From NCBI RefSeq assembly GCF_041916735.1, contig NZ_JAYRYY010000001.1: a stretch of DNA of 64,000 bases; one strand, written 5' to 3'. The notes under the pieces are model-generated. The model saw only the letters and a list, made by a program, of their open reading frames with translations. It did not search any database and was not told the DNA's origin. The position numbers and the translations under genes are program-made. Source of the DNA: Zoogloea sp016790385. GTDB lineage: Bacteria > Pseudomonadota > Gammaproteobacteria > Burkholderiales > Rhodocyclaceae. Shown one piece after another: positions 15,150 through 23,954 of this stretch (position 1 is its first letter; each line of letters begins with the position of its first letter).

Positions 15150-17183
15150 TCAGATCCGGAAGTGACTGACCTGGGCTTCGAGCTCGGCGGCCAGGTGTTC
15201 GAGTACGGTCGTTTGCTCGTGGGTATTCCGGGTGATCTGGTTGTTCTGTTCAGCCATCTGGGCGATCTGCTCGACGCCTCGAGCAACATCCTGGCTGGCT
15301 GCGCTTTGTTCCCGCGTCGTGTCGGCGATGTCGTTGACTGCGCTTGTGGTTCGGTCACCCTCGTTTCGGATCGTTTCGAGCACGGTGCCGGAGTCGGTGG
15401 CCAAGCGGACGCCGTTGCGAACTTCGTCGGTGACGCCTCGGATCATGGCGACGACCCGGTCTGCTTCGCTCTGGACTTCACTGACCGTGGAGCTGATCTC
15501 GCGGGTGGATGTGGCGGTGCGTTCCGCCAACTTGCGCACTTCATCGGCGACCACCGCAAATCCGCGGCCGCTTTCGCCGGCGCGGGCGGCTTCAATGGAG
15601 GCGTTGAGGGCTAGCAGATTGGTCTGGTCGGCGATGTCGTTGATGATCTTGCCGATGTTCGATATACGCGCGGAGCGTTCGGAAAGAAGGTTAACCGCGT
15701 CGCCCGCCTTGTCGATCTGTGTGGAGATCCGACCCATTCCTCCGATCATCTCGCGGACGGTGTCGCCGCCGCTCTCGGCCCGCTGCTGTGCGAGCTGGGT
15801 AATGTCTCGGGCTGCGGCAGCGCTGTCTGATACATGGGTGATGCTCACCGAGAGTTCTTCAACAGCGGAAGCGAGGTTGGCAGCAGCTTCGAACTGGGTG
15901 GTGGTGCGACTGACCACATTGTCGGAGCCGGCCCGCACCGATTCCGCAACCTCCCGCACTGCCGCGCTGGCTCGCTTGACTTCGCCGATCAGCGTGCCCA
16001 CTTGCCCTGCAGTGGCGTCAAGGGCGCGACTCATGAGGTCGAGTTCGTTGCGGCTCGTGGTGTCGGTAACCGGAAGCCGCACGCTCATGTCTCCGGCCCC
16101 GATGCGTTCAAGGGCGTTGCGCAGGACTCCGATCGGGGCCAGCTGGCGGCGGGCGGCGAATGACAGTACGAGCGCGAGCAGCACGGCGCCGGAGAGGCAA
16201 AGGGCAACCAAGGTGTTGCGCAGGCTGCGCGACTCAGCGGTGAATTCATCAATGTAACTGCCGGTGGCCATGATCCAGCCCCACTCGGGAAGTGTCTTGA
16301 ACGCCATCATTTTCTGGCCGTGACTGCCGTCCTCATGCGGCCAGTCGTAGATCGCCACGCCCTCCTTGTTGATTGCCTGCTCTCCAGAGATCTGTAAGAG
16401 CTTCGGGTGATTGATTTCTCCGAGCTTCTTTCCGGTGAGTGTTGGGTGGAAGACGAATTCTGTCTGGGCCGGGTCGGCGTTGGGAGCCTGTATGTAAGCG
16501 TAGCCCGTGGTGCCCGACTTGATCTCGCCAAGCGCCTTGAACAGCCTGTCCATGTTGCCCTGGATGTTGACTCGAGCTGCGAGGGCTGCAACGACTGCGC
16601 CCTGGGCGTCGGTGATCGGCTCGATCGCCGACACGTAGTAGATGCCGTTACGCTTGACGATGCCGGCGTAGGGCTTGCCGGCGAGGAGTGTTTTTACCTC
16701 GGGCCCGTCGGCAGGGAGCGGGGTGCCCACGGTGCTCTTGCCGTTCTTGTCCTTGAGCAGGGTTGCGGCGCGGACGAATTCGTTGCCTGCGCGCACGAGC
16801 AAGGCCGGGTCGGCGTCGATCTGGCGACGCAGTCCCTCGAGCAGTTCAAGGTTATCGTTCAGGATCCGATCGCCGCCGCGGACGATGGGCAGCTGATAGC
16901 GGCCGACCGCGAGGGTTTCCGCGCCGATACGGATCGGCCCCAGGCTGTCCTTGAAACGGCGAAGCGCTTTGTTTGCGTCGGCAACGGCGTTGGCGTGACT
17001 GAGTTCGAGCAGTTGAGAGATATTCTTGATCTGGCCGTGCAGCTCTTCCTCCGTCTTGGCAAGCGCGGCACGTTCGGTCAGATGGCTGGTCAGCCCGATG
17101 AGTACGGTGAATACGCAAAGGCTGGCGATGGCTGCCGTGACGGCCATTTGGTGCACGAGGGATAAGCGGTGTAGTTTGAACAT
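15150..17183 (-). CDS. Methyl-accepting chemotaxis protein with Cache-type sensor
   Basis: A 677-residue transmembrane receptor. TM1 lies at ~13-32 and TM2 at ~324-345, with a large periplasmic region between them of the Cache_3-Cache_2 type (GGDRILNDN, GKPYAGIVKRNGIYYVSAIEPI, and the second module TGYAYIQAPN...FVFHPTL...WGWIMATGSYIDEF). A HAMP segment follows, then the signalling domain with the hairpin IADQTNLLALNASIEAARAG and GRGFAVVADEVRKLAERT. Cache receptors of this kind often sense carboxylates or amino acids, but the ligand cannot be read. No C-terminal CheB/CheR pentapeptide is present (ends SHFRI). It appears monocistronic. Confidence 0.94.
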   Translation of the reverse strand: MFKLHRLSLVHQMAVTAAIASLCVFTVLIGLTSHLTERAALAKTEEELHGQIKNISQLLELSHANAVADANKALRRFKDSLGPIRIGAETLAVGRYQLPIVRGGDRILNDNLELLEGLRRQIDADPALLVRAGNEFVRAATLLKDKNGKSTVGTPLPADGPEVKTLLAGKPYAGIVKRNGIYYVSAIEPITDAQGAVVAALAARVNIQGNMDRLFKALGEIKSGTTGYAYIQAPNADPAQTEFVFHPTLTGKKLGEINHPKLLQISGEQAINKEGVAIYDWPHEDGSHGQKMMAFKTLPEWGWIMATGSYIDEFTAESRSLRNTLVALCLSGAVLLALVLSFAARRQLAPIGVLRNALERIGAGDMSVRLPVTDTTSRNELDLMSRALDATAGQVGTLIGEVKRASAAVREVAESVRAGSDNVVSRTTTQFEAAANLASAVEELSVSITHVSDSAAAARDITQLAQQRAESGGDTVREMIGGMGRISTQIDKAGDAVNLLSERSARISNIGKIINDIADQTNLLALNASIEAARAGESGRGFAVVADEVRKLAERTATSTREISSTVSEVQSEADRVVAMIRGVTDEVRNGVRLATDSGTVLETIRNEGDRTTSAVNDIADTTREQSAASQDVARGVEQIAQMAEQNNQITRNTHEQTTVLEHLAAELEAQVSHFRI

Positions 17184-17284
17184 TTTCGGGCTCGGTCAAG
17201 GAAACGTGGGTTTCACAGGGGATATTCGACCGGATGCCGAAAAACTTGAAGAAAGTATGCGCTTTGGGACCGTGCAAAACCGGA

Positions 17285-17923
17285 TCAGGCGTTGGGCAAT
17301 TCGTCCAGGGCTTGCTTGAGGTGAGCTTGCTCAGCCCAGGCAATCAGGGACCACGCCGATCCATCCCAGGCAATCCAGTTGAGGGCGGCGTTTGGGATGG
17401 TGAAATCGCGAGGAGCATCAAGGGGCTTGCCGGTGGCAAGGCGATGGGCGATGTCGAGAACGCCTCCGTGAGTCACCACGAGGACGATGTCGCCACGATG
17501 GCTTTCCCCAATGTCATGCAATACAGCATGGATACGCGCAGAGAATTGCCTGAGGCTCTCGCCGCCACCGGGAAACACATAATCAGGGGTGCGCTTCTCG
17601 AAATGGGCGTAGTCCTGGGGAAAGCGCTGCCGGGCTTCATCGTAAGTTAACGCCTGGAAGCTGCCATAGTGGCGTTCGCGCAGGCGCACGTCGATGTTCG
17701 GGACCACCGCGCATCGCTTGGCTATCGCGTCGGCCGTCTGGCGAGCGCGCAACAGGTCGGAAACATAGGCCGCGGCGAAGCGCTGACCGGTCAGATTGAT
17801 CGCCGTGGCGTTCGCCTGGGCTAGACCTGTTTCATTAAGAGAAATATCAATATGGCCCTGGAGGCGCCGTTCGGCGTTCCAGGCTGTTTCGCCATGGCGA
17901 ACCAGGCAGATGCGGGTGATCAT
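17285..17923 (-). CDS. Histidine phosphatase family protein (GpmB/CobC-like)
   Basis: A 212-residue branch-1 histidine phosphatase. The catalytic LVRHGET is at residues 7-13, and the second histidine lies in VLVVTHGGVLD. ERHYGSFQALT and the segment after it match the family acid region. Members include phosphoglycerate mutase-like phosphatases, CobC and sugar phosphatases; the substrate is not evident. The gene is alone between the chemoreceptor and the divergent TRAP genes. Confidence 0.88.
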   Translation of the reverse strand: MITRICLVRHGETAWNAERRLQGHIDISLNETGLAQANATAINLTGQRFAAAYVSDLLRARQTADAIAKRCAVVPNIDVRLRERHYGSFQALTYDEARQRFPQDYAHFEKRTPDYVFPGGGESLRQFSARIHAVLHDIGESHRGDIVLVVTHGGVLDIAHRLATGKPLDAPRDFTIPNAALNWIAWDGSAWSLIAWAEQAHLKQALDELPNA

Positions 17924-18110
17924 GAGTGACAGGGGCTGACGGCAGGAGTGGACGGGCCATTATCTCATGGTGAGGTAGCAGGGCGAACCAAGCCCTCAAT
18001 CGGTAAGGCGCATGCGTCGACCCGGATTTCGGACTTCGCCTGTGGAAACGGTAGGCGTAATCCCTGATTGTTGCGGGGTCCATCTCGCCGATAATCCGTC
18101 CCCAGCAATG

Positions 18111-18126
18111 GGGGCCTGCCGGCCCC
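18111..18126. other. Short hairpin upstream of the TRAP genes
   Basis: GGGGCC-TGCC-GGCCCC is a perfect 6-bp hairpin in the 5' leader of the TRAP operon, 36 bases before the GTG start. There is no T-run. It might affect leader stability; no specific role can be claimed. The rest of the 17924-18162 gap shows no gene. Confidence 0.3.
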
Positions 18127-18162
18127 TACATCAGTTTTCACTTTATGGGAGGTTGGGAGAAC

Positions 18163-18753
18163 GTGCACGCCCTGCTCAAGTTATCACGCGCCATCGATGC
18201 GCTTTCCGAGAGGGTTGGCAAGGCAACGATCTGGCTTGTCCTCATCGTCACCCTCATCAGTGCCGCCAACGCCTTTGTCCGCTACACATTCAACTACAGT
18301 TCCAACGGCTTGCTCGAGATTCAGTGGTATCTGTTCTCGGCCATCTTCCTGCTGTGTGCGGGCTATACCCTGATGCGCAACGAGCATGTGCGCATTGACG
18401 TGATCTCCGGCCGTTTTTCGCCCCGGACCCACGCCTGGATTGACATCATCGGCACGCTTTTCTTTCTTGCGCCCATGGCGGTGGCTGTTTTGTACCTGTC
18501 CTGGCCGATCTTCATCAATGCCTACCTCAACAACGAATACTCCTCCAATGCCGGCGGCCTGATTGTGTGGCCGGTCCGTGCCCTTGTTCCCATCGGTTTC
18601 TTCCTGTTGATCCTTCAGGGCGTTTCGGAACTGATCAAGCGGTTTGCGTTCCTGGCGGGCCTGATTTCCGATCCCAACGCGAAGCCGAAAGCGCCCTCCG
18701 CCGAAGAGGAACTGGCAAAAGCCATCAAACAGCAACGCGGGGAGGCCGTCTAA
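18163..18753 (+). CDS. TRAP transporter small membrane subunit (DctQ-type)
   Basis: A ~196-residue protein with four hydrophobic segments, typical of the DctQ family that pairs with the large permease. Seen: LVLIVTLISAANAFVRY, the conserved LLEIQWYLFSAIFLL with the EIQWY motif, LSWPIFINAY, and ALVPIGFFLLILQGVSELI. I prefer the GTG at 18163, since GGGAGG lies ten bases before it; the ATG at 18145 has no ribosome site and adds six residues. The next gene begins immediately after its stop. No substrate-binding DctP gene is present in the window. Confidence 0.88.
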   Translation: MHALLKLSRAIDALSERVGKATIWLVLIVTLISAANAFVRYTFNYSSNGLLEIQWYLFSAIFLLCAGYTLMRNEHVRIDVISGRFSPRTHAWIDIIGTLFFLAPMAVAVLYLSWPIFINAYLNNEYSSNAGGLIVWPVRALVPIGFFLLILQGVSELIKRFAFLAGLISDPNAKPKAPSAEEELAKAIKQQRGEAV

Positions 18754-20283
18754 ATGGAGTTCATTGCTGCCAACATGGCACCCCTGATGTTCGCATCGTT
18801 GGTCCTCTTCATGCTGTTCGGTTATCCCGTGGCCTTCGCTCTGGCCGCCAACGGCATCGTCTTCGGCCTGATCGGCATTGAGTTGGGTATGCTCACTCCG
18901 GCCCTTTTCCAGGCCTTGCCTGACCGCATTTTTGGTGTCATGTCCAATGACACTCTGCTGGCCATTCCCTTCTTCACCTTCATGGGCCTGATTCTTGAAC
19001 GATCAGGCATGGCGGAGGATCTCCTCGACACCATCGGCCAGCTTTTCGGCCCGGTGCGCGGTGGTCTGGCCTTTGCCGTGATCTTCGTTGGCGCGATCCT
19101 GGCGGCAACCACCGGCGTGGTGGCTGCCTCGGTGATCTCCATGGGTCTCATTTCACTGCCGATCATGATGCGCTACGGCTACGACGAACGCCTCGCATCC
19201 GGTGTCATTGCCGCATCCGGCACGCTGGCGCAAATCATTCCCCCGTCGCTGGTGCTGATCATCATGGCGGATCAGCTGGGTCGTTCGGTCGGTGACATGT
19301 ATCAGGGTGCCCTGGTCCCCGGTCTGGTGCTGACGGCTTTCTATGTCGCCTACGTTGCCCTCGTTGCGGTGTTCAAGCCGAGTGCTGCCCCGGCTCTCCC
19401 TCCCGAGGCGCGAACCCTGCGCGGTGGCAAGTTGCTGCTGCGGGTATTGACCTCTCTGGTGCCGCCGCTGCTGCTGATCTTCCTGGTGCTGGGCACCATC
19501 TTTCTGGGGATCGCCACTCCCACCGAAGGTGGGGCCATGGGCGCTGCCGGCGCCCTGGTGATGGCCGTGACACGCAAGCGCCTGAGCCTTGCCCTGCTCA
19601 AGCAGGCCATGGAGAGCACCGCCAAGCTGACCACCTTCGTGATCTTCATCCTGATCGGGGCCCGGGTCTTTTCCCTGACCTTCTACGGAGTCGAAGGTCA
19701 CCTATGGGTCGAACATCTGCTGGATGACCTACCCGGCGGCCAGGTGGGTTTTCTGATCGTCGTCAATATCCTGATCTTCCTGCTGGCCTTCTTTCTCGAT
19801 TTCTTCGAATTGGCCTTCATCGTCGTGCCGCTGCTGGCGCCTGTCGCGGAAAAGCTCGGGATTGATCTGATCTGGTTTGGCGTGTTGCTGGGGGTCAACA
19901 TGCAGACCTCCTTCATGCATCCGCCCTTTGGCTTTGCCCTGTTCTACCTGCGTTCGGTCGCGCCTCCGTCCATCAAGACCACCCAGATCTATTGGGGGGC
20001 GGTGCCTTTCGTATTGATCCAGATCATCATGGTGGCCGTGTTGATTGCCTTTCCGCAGCTCGTCACCATGGGTCTCGACACACAGGTCAAGGTGGATACC
20101 GACCAAGTGGAGATCGTGGTTCCCGAGGGCGACTCGCCGGACGACTCACCGATCCACTTCGACAACGAGTCGTCGGCCGGGGCGGTGCCGGGTGGAGCAG
20201 GCAAGGATGAAGAGCTTCCTGCGCCGGCTGCCGATGACGCCACCAGAGCGCTCGAGAAGGCACTGGAAGGCGACAAGAAGTAG
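18754..20283 (+). CDS. TRAP transporter large permease subunit (DctM-type)
   Basis: A 509-residue permease with about twelve membrane segments. DctM signatures are clear: PFFTFMGLILERSGMAEDLLD, the glycine-rich GAILAATTGVVAASVISMG, ASGTLAQIIPPSLVLIIMAD, GIATPTEGGAMGA and the late DFFELAFIVVPLLAP. TRAP carriers import carboxylates and related acids with sodium. The C-terminal ~65 residues are a hydrophilic acidic tail (VEIVVPEGDSPDDSP onward) that is absent from many family members. The ATG directly abuts the dctQ stop. The operon has no P subunit in the window, so it must use a binding protein encoded elsewhere or function without one. Confidence 0.93.
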   Translation: MEFIAANMAPLMFASLVLFMLFGYPVAFALAANGIVFGLIGIELGMLTPALFQALPDRIFGVMSNDTLLAIPFFTFMGLILERSGMAEDLLDTIGQLFGPVRGGLAFAVIFVGAILAATTGVVAASVISMGLISLPIMMRYGYDERLASGVIAASGTLAQIIPPSLVLIIMADQLGRSVGDMYQGALVPGLVLTAFYVAYVALVAVFKPSAAPALPPEARTLRGGKLLLRVLTSLVPPLLLIFLVLGTIFLGIATPTEGGAMGAAGALVMAVTRKRLSLALLKQAMESTAKLTTFVIFILIGARVFSLTFYGVEGHLWVEHLLDDLPGGQVGFLIVVNILIFLLAFFLDFFELAFIVVPLLAPVAEKLGIDLIWFGVLLGVNMQTSFMHPPFGFALFYLRSVAPPSIKTTQIYWGAVPFVLIQIIMVAVLIAFPQLVTMGLDTQVKVDTDQVEIVVPEGDSPDDSPIHFDNESSAGAVPGGAGKDEELPAPAADDATRALEKALEGDKK

Positions 20284-20289
20284 GGGCGG

Positions 20290-20366
20290 CTGCTCTGCGA
20301 GCAGGCGTTTGGTGCCTGAGTTGGTTGCGCGAGGGGTACCGGGGGCATAAGCTCGCCGTACCCCTC
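20290..20366. other. Two hairpins after the TRAP permease gene
   Basis: CTGCTC-TGC-GAGCAG (20290-20304) sits just past the dctM stop and is followed by GCGTTTGG. A second, longer inverted repeat pairs GAGGGGTAC (20331-20339) with GTACCCCTC (20358-20366). Neither is followed by a clear T-run on either strand. As the flanking genes converge, a role in ending both transcripts is plausible but unproven. Confidence 0.4.
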
Positions 20367-20453
20367 AGCGGATTTGCGAAGCACCCGTTTGCCCATGCGC
20401 GCATCCATCACCTGCGGGCATGCGGGGCTTCCGTCCAATCAGGGAAGAAGGTT

Positions 20454-21488
20454 TCAGCGTGCCTGACAGACCCGGTTGCGGCCCGTTGCCTTCGCCTCGT
20501 AGAGCGCCGAGTCACTGCGGGTGATGAGGTCCGTTGCCGATTCCCCCGGGAGGCGGCTGGCCAGGCCGATGGACGCGGTGATGTGTGCGAGGCGTTCGCC
20601 GCTTCGGCTGTCCTTGAGCACCAGCCGCTCAATGGAAAGCCGAAGTGTCTCGGCGAGTTCCAGCGCTTGCTTGAGCGTGCCGCCGCAGAAGATCAAGGCG
20701 AATTCTTCACCACCGTAGCGGTAAACCGAGACTCCGACCCGGGCGACATTGTTCAATTGAGCTCCGACCAGACTCAGGACGCGGTCACCCACCGGGTGTC
20801 CGAAGCGGTCGTTGAATTGCTTGAAGTGGTCAATGTCCAGCATTGCCAGGTGGATGAGCGGTGCCCGATCTCCACCGCCCAGAAATTGGCTCAATTCGGT
20901 ATCGAAGGCCCGGCGGTTGTAAACGCCGGTCAGCTCGTCATGCATGGCATTTTGACGAAGGGCCTCCATTTCGCTTCGGAGCCGCTGAATCTCGGCATTG
21001 GCGACGCTCAGGCGCTGCTCAAAACGTGAGGTGCTCTGGTGCATGGCCGTGGACCCCTGCAAGAGTTTCTCAACGGTTCCGAACACGTCATCGATGGTGG
21101 CGTTCAGAGACGTGGGCCCGCGCAGGTCGCGGCTGCATTCGTCGAGCAGGGAGTTGAACGACTGGGTGCCGGCAATGGTGGCGTGCAGATCCTTGCCGAT
21201 TCCCTGGACCATCTTATCGAGCTCGTTCTTCATGCGCCCCAGCGCAAGCTCGTGACCGCCTGTTGGCGAAATATGAGCCTTGAAAAGATCCTCGGCCTTG
21301 CTGATCGGGATGGTGCCGTAGGCCGCGACGATATCGTCGATCCGCTGGTTCAGGGTCGGATCCTCATTGGCGACGTAGGTGTACCAGAGCGCGTAGTTGA
21401 GTGGGGTGACGGGGATGCCGTGCTTCACCATGATGGGGACTGCCTTGCGCAAACGCTCGGCTGCCTGCTCGACTGAACCGCTTATCAC
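20454..21488 (-). CDS. Diguanylate cyclase (GGDEF)
   Basis: A 344-residue soluble protein. The N-terminal ~175 residues hold helical sequence without a recognised sensor domain, ending in a coiled-coil-like stretch (RFEQRLSVANAEIQRLRSE). The GGDEF domain begins at HDELTGVYNRRAF and contains the active GGEEF at 259-263. The inhibitory I-site position is R250-V-G-V253, so the Asp of RxxD is lost and product inhibition may be weak. It should make c-di-GMP from GTP. No transmembrane segment. A 12-bp inverted repeat lies upstream of its start. Confidence 0.92.
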   Translation of the reverse strand: MISGSVEQAAERLRKAVPIMVKHGIPVTPLNYALWYTYVANEDPTLNQRIDDIVAAYGTIPISKAEDLFKAHISPTGGHELALGRMKNELDKMVQGIGKDLHATIAGTQSFNSLLDECSRDLRGPTSLNATIDDVFGTVEKLLQGSTAMHQSTSRFEQRLSVANAEIQRLRSEMEALRQNAMHDELTGVYNRRAFDTELSQFLGGGDRAPLIHLAMLDIDHFKQFNDRFGHPVGDRVLSLVGAQLNNVARVGVSVYRYGGEEFALIFCGGTLKQALELAETLRLSIERLVLKDSRSGERLAHITASIGLASRLPGESATDLITRSDSALYEAKATGRNRVCQAR

Positions 21489-21561
21489 AATTCTTCTCCC
21501 GGAATCTCCACGCTTCGGGTGAGTTCCCTAGCGGAATGATCTGATTATCGTGTCGGCTACT

Positions 21562-21595
21562 AGCGTATGCCGAAGTGGTGTTATCGGCATACGCT
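21562..21595. promoter_or_regulatory. 12-bp inverted repeat upstream of the diguanylate cyclase
   Basis: AGCGTATGCCGA and TCGGCATACGCT are perfect complements with a 10-base spacer (21574-21583). The pairing can extend by a G-T wobble and one C-G. It lies 74-107 bases before the cyclase ATG. It is not followed by a T-run on either strand, so an operator or an mRNA leader hairpin is more likely than a terminator. The downstream pyrC terminator is a separate structure at 21641-21669. Confidence 0.5.
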
Positions 21596-21640
21596 GGAGG
21601 AAGTTCGTCATAACTTGTTAAATGATGCTGTCGGCAGCCT

Positions 21641-21669
21641 AAATACAAACGGCGCCAGGAGGCGCCGTT
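21641..21669 (-). terminator. Rho-independent terminator of the pyr operon
   Basis: On the minus strand AACGGCGCC-TCCT-GGCGCCGTT forms a perfect 9-bp stem followed by TTGTATTT. It lies 34 bases past the pyrC' stop, the right place to end the ruvX-pyrR-pyrB-pyrC' transcript. Confidence 0.8.
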
Positions 21670-21702
21670 GAGAAAAAAAACGTTGGTGTTACGCCGATGG
21701 GC

Positions 21703-22980
21703 TCAGGATTCGTGCATGACGGTGCCTTCCACCAGCGTGAAGCGAACACGACCGGGCAATTCCAGGCCCAGGAAGGGGGTGTTCTTGCCCTGGCTCTTGA
21801 GCATGCTGCGGGTGATCAGCTGGTGGCAGTCGGGATCGAAGATGCAGATGTCGGCTCGCGCGCCCACCGACAGGTGGCCGCCTTTGGCGATCCCGGCAAT
21901 TTTTGCCGCCTCAGAGGTAATGCGCGCCAACGCGTCGATGAGCGGCAACTTGTGCTCGGTGGCCCATTTGAGTGTGAGCGGCAGAAGCAATTCGAGGCAG
22001 GTAGTGCCGGGTTCCGATTCGCTGAAGGGGGCCTGCTTGGCATCGTCGTCCACGGGCGTGTGATCCGAGCAGATGGCATTGATGCGGCCATCGGCCAGGG
22101 CCTGCGACAGGGCGATGCGGTCGCGCTGGCTGCGCAGGGGCGGCACCACATGGCAGTGGGGGTTGAAATAGCCAATGTCCATGTCGCACAGATGTAGGTG
22201 ATGGGCCGCCACGTCGCAGCTCACGTCCACGCCGTCCCGACGGGCCTGCTCGATCAGGTCGAGGCTCTCGGCACAAGACAGGCGGGTGATATGCAGACGT
22301 GCGCCGGTCTGGCGGGCGAGGCGCAGATAGGTGTAGAGGGCGACGATCTCGGCGCTGGCAGGGATGCCGGGCAGCCCCAGGCGCGAGGCAACCTCGCCGT
22401 CGTGGGCTACGCCACCGCGTGCCAGGTAGGGGTCGAGGGGTTGCAGCCATACCCGAAAGCCGAAAGTGGCAGCGTATTGCATGGCCCGGGACAGCACCCG
22501 GGTGTCGAGAATGGGGGTGTTGGCCTGACTGAAAGCCACGCAGCCCGCTTCCACCAACTCGGCCATCTCCGAAAGCTGCTCACCCTTGAGGCCGATGGTG
22601 AGCGCTCCCACCGGATAGACATGGGCCCGGTTGAGCTTCTTGGCCCGGTAGCACAGCATTTCCACCAGGCCGGGTTCATCCAGCACGGGATCGGTGTCAG
22701 GGGGGATGGCCAGGCTGGTGACCCCTCCCGCCATGGCCGCGTCCATTTCGGATTCGAGGGTTGCCTTGTATTCAAAGCCGGGCTCGCGGAGGCGCGCAGC
22801 CAGATCGATCAGGCCTGGGGCCACCACGAGACCACTGGCGTCGATTGTGCGGGCGGCGGTGAAAGCGTCAGGGGCGGAGCCGACTCCGACGACCTTGCCG
22901 TCTGCGATGTAGAGATCCCGGGGGGCGTCGATCTTGTTAGCCGGGTCGATCAGCCGGCCGTTGCGGATATGGATGTTCAT
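21703..22980 (-). CDS. pyrC': Dihydroorotase-like protein PyrC' (predicted inactive)
   Basis: A 425-residue type I dihydroorotase homologue. The family segment GLIDxHxHLREPG reads GLIDLAARLREPG: the two metal-binding histidines are Ala61 and Arg63, so the binuclear zinc site cannot form. The later segments FSQANTP, CDVAAHHLHL, SDHTPVDDDAK remain partly conserved. In pseudomonads such a dead PyrC' is a structural partner required for aspartate transcarbamoylase assembly; I infer the same here. It follows pyrB by 14 bases and ends before a strong terminator. A second, active dihydroorotase must exist elsewhere. Confidence 0.93.
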   Translation of the reverse strand: MNIHIRNGRLIDPANKIDAPRDLYIADGKVVGVGSAPDAFTAARTIDASGLVVAPGLIDLAARLREPGFEYKATLESEMDAAMAGGVTSLAIPPDTDPVLDEPGLVEMLCYRAKKLNRAHVYPVGALTIGLKGEQLSEMAELVEAGCVAFSQANTPILDTRVLSRAMQYAATFGFRVWLQPLDPYLARGGVAHDGEVASRLGLPGIPASAEIVALYTYLRLARQTGARLHITRLSCAESLDLIEQARRDGVDVSCDVAAHHLHLCDMDIGYFNPHCHVVPPLRSQRDRIALSQALADGRINAICSDHTPVDDDAKQAPFSESEPGTTCLELLLPLTLKWATEHKLPLIDALARITSEAAKIAGIAKGGHLSVGARADICIFDPDCHQLITRSMLKSQGKNTPFLGLELPGRVRFTLVEGTVMHES

Positions 22981-22994
22981 CGTGCGGATCCGAT

Positions 22995-23954
22995 TCAGTG
23001 GCTGCCGAGCATGCTCATCACCGCCATGCGGACAGCGATGCCGAAGGTGACCTGGGGGAGGATCACGGCCTGGTTGCCATCAGCTACGGCCGAGTCGATC
23101 TCGACACCCCGATTCATGGGGCCGGGGTGCATCACGATGGCGTCTGGCTTGGCCAGGGCGAGCTTGTCGGCGGTGAGGCCCCATACCTTGAAGAACTCCT
23201 GCGGGCTGGGCAGCAGGGCACCGTTCATGCGTTCGTTCTGGAGGCGCAGCATCATCACCACGTCGACGCCCTTGAGGCCTTCTTCCATGGTGGCGCAATA
23301 GCGCACGCCCATTTTTTCCACATCGGTCGGGAGCAGGGTACGGGGGCCGATGACGCGCACTTCGGGCACACCAAGGGTGGTCAGCGCGGCGATCTGGGAG
23401 CGCGCCACGCGGGAGTGGAGCACGTCGCCGACGATGGCGACGGTGAGATTGTGGAATTCCTTCTTGTAGTGCCGGATGGTGTACATGTCCAGCAGGCCCT
23501 GGGTGGGGTGGGCGTGGCGCCCGTCGCCGGCATTGACCACGTGGATGTGGTCACGGCCGGTGTTCTGAAGGTGCTGGGCGATCAGGTGCGGGGCACCGCT
23601 GGATTCATGGCGCACCACGAACATGTCGGCATGCATCGCGCACAGGTTGTCCACGGTGTCGAGCAGCGTCTCGCCTTTCTTGGTGGACGAGGTGGCGACG
23701 TTGAGGTTGATCACGTCGGCGGACAGGCGCTTGGCGGCGATCTCGAAGGTGGTACGGGTGCGCGTGCTGTTCTCGAAGAAGAGGTTGAACACACTCTTGC
23801 CGCGCAACAGTGGCAGTTTCTTGACCTCACGCTCGGCCACTTCAGTGAAAGGGGCTGCGGTGTCGAGGATCTGGGTGATGATGCCGCGCGGCAGGCCATC
23901 AAGGGTCAGCAGGTGCTGAAGCTCGCCGTGCTTGTTGAGTTGGGGGTTACGCAT
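22995..23954 (-). CDS. pyrB: Aspartate carbamoyltransferase catalytic subunit
   Basis: A 319-residue enzyme joining carbamoyl phosphate and aspartate, the committed step of pyrimidine synthesis. The carbamoyl-phosphate motif FFENSTRTRTTFE is near residues 59-71, and the aspartate-side motifs HPTQGLLDMYTI, LRLQNERMNG and MHPGPMNRGVEI are intact. The N-terminus is about the usual length for the PyrB-PyrC' class. It overlaps pyrR by eight bases. Confidence 0.96.
   Translation of the reverse strand: MRNPQLNKHGELQHLLTLDGLPRGIITQILDTAAPFTEVAEREVKKLPLLRGKSVFNLFFENSTRTRTTFEIAAKRLSADVINLNVATSSTKKGETLLDTVDNLCAMHADMFVVRHESSGAPHLIAQHLQNTGRDHIHVVNAGDGRHAHPTQGLLDMYTIRHYKKEFHNLTVAIVGDVLHSRVARSQIAALTTLGVPEVRVIGPRTLLPTDVEKMGVRYCATMEEGLKGVDVVMMLRLQNERMNGALLPSPQEFFKVWGLTADKLALAKPDAIVMHPGPMNRGVEIDSAVADGNQAVILPQVTFGIAVRMAVMSMLGSH

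Noticed and set aside
17924..18162. Possible tRNA or small RNA in this gap
   Set aside because: No T-loop or anticodon-type structure can be built; only a short hairpin is seen.
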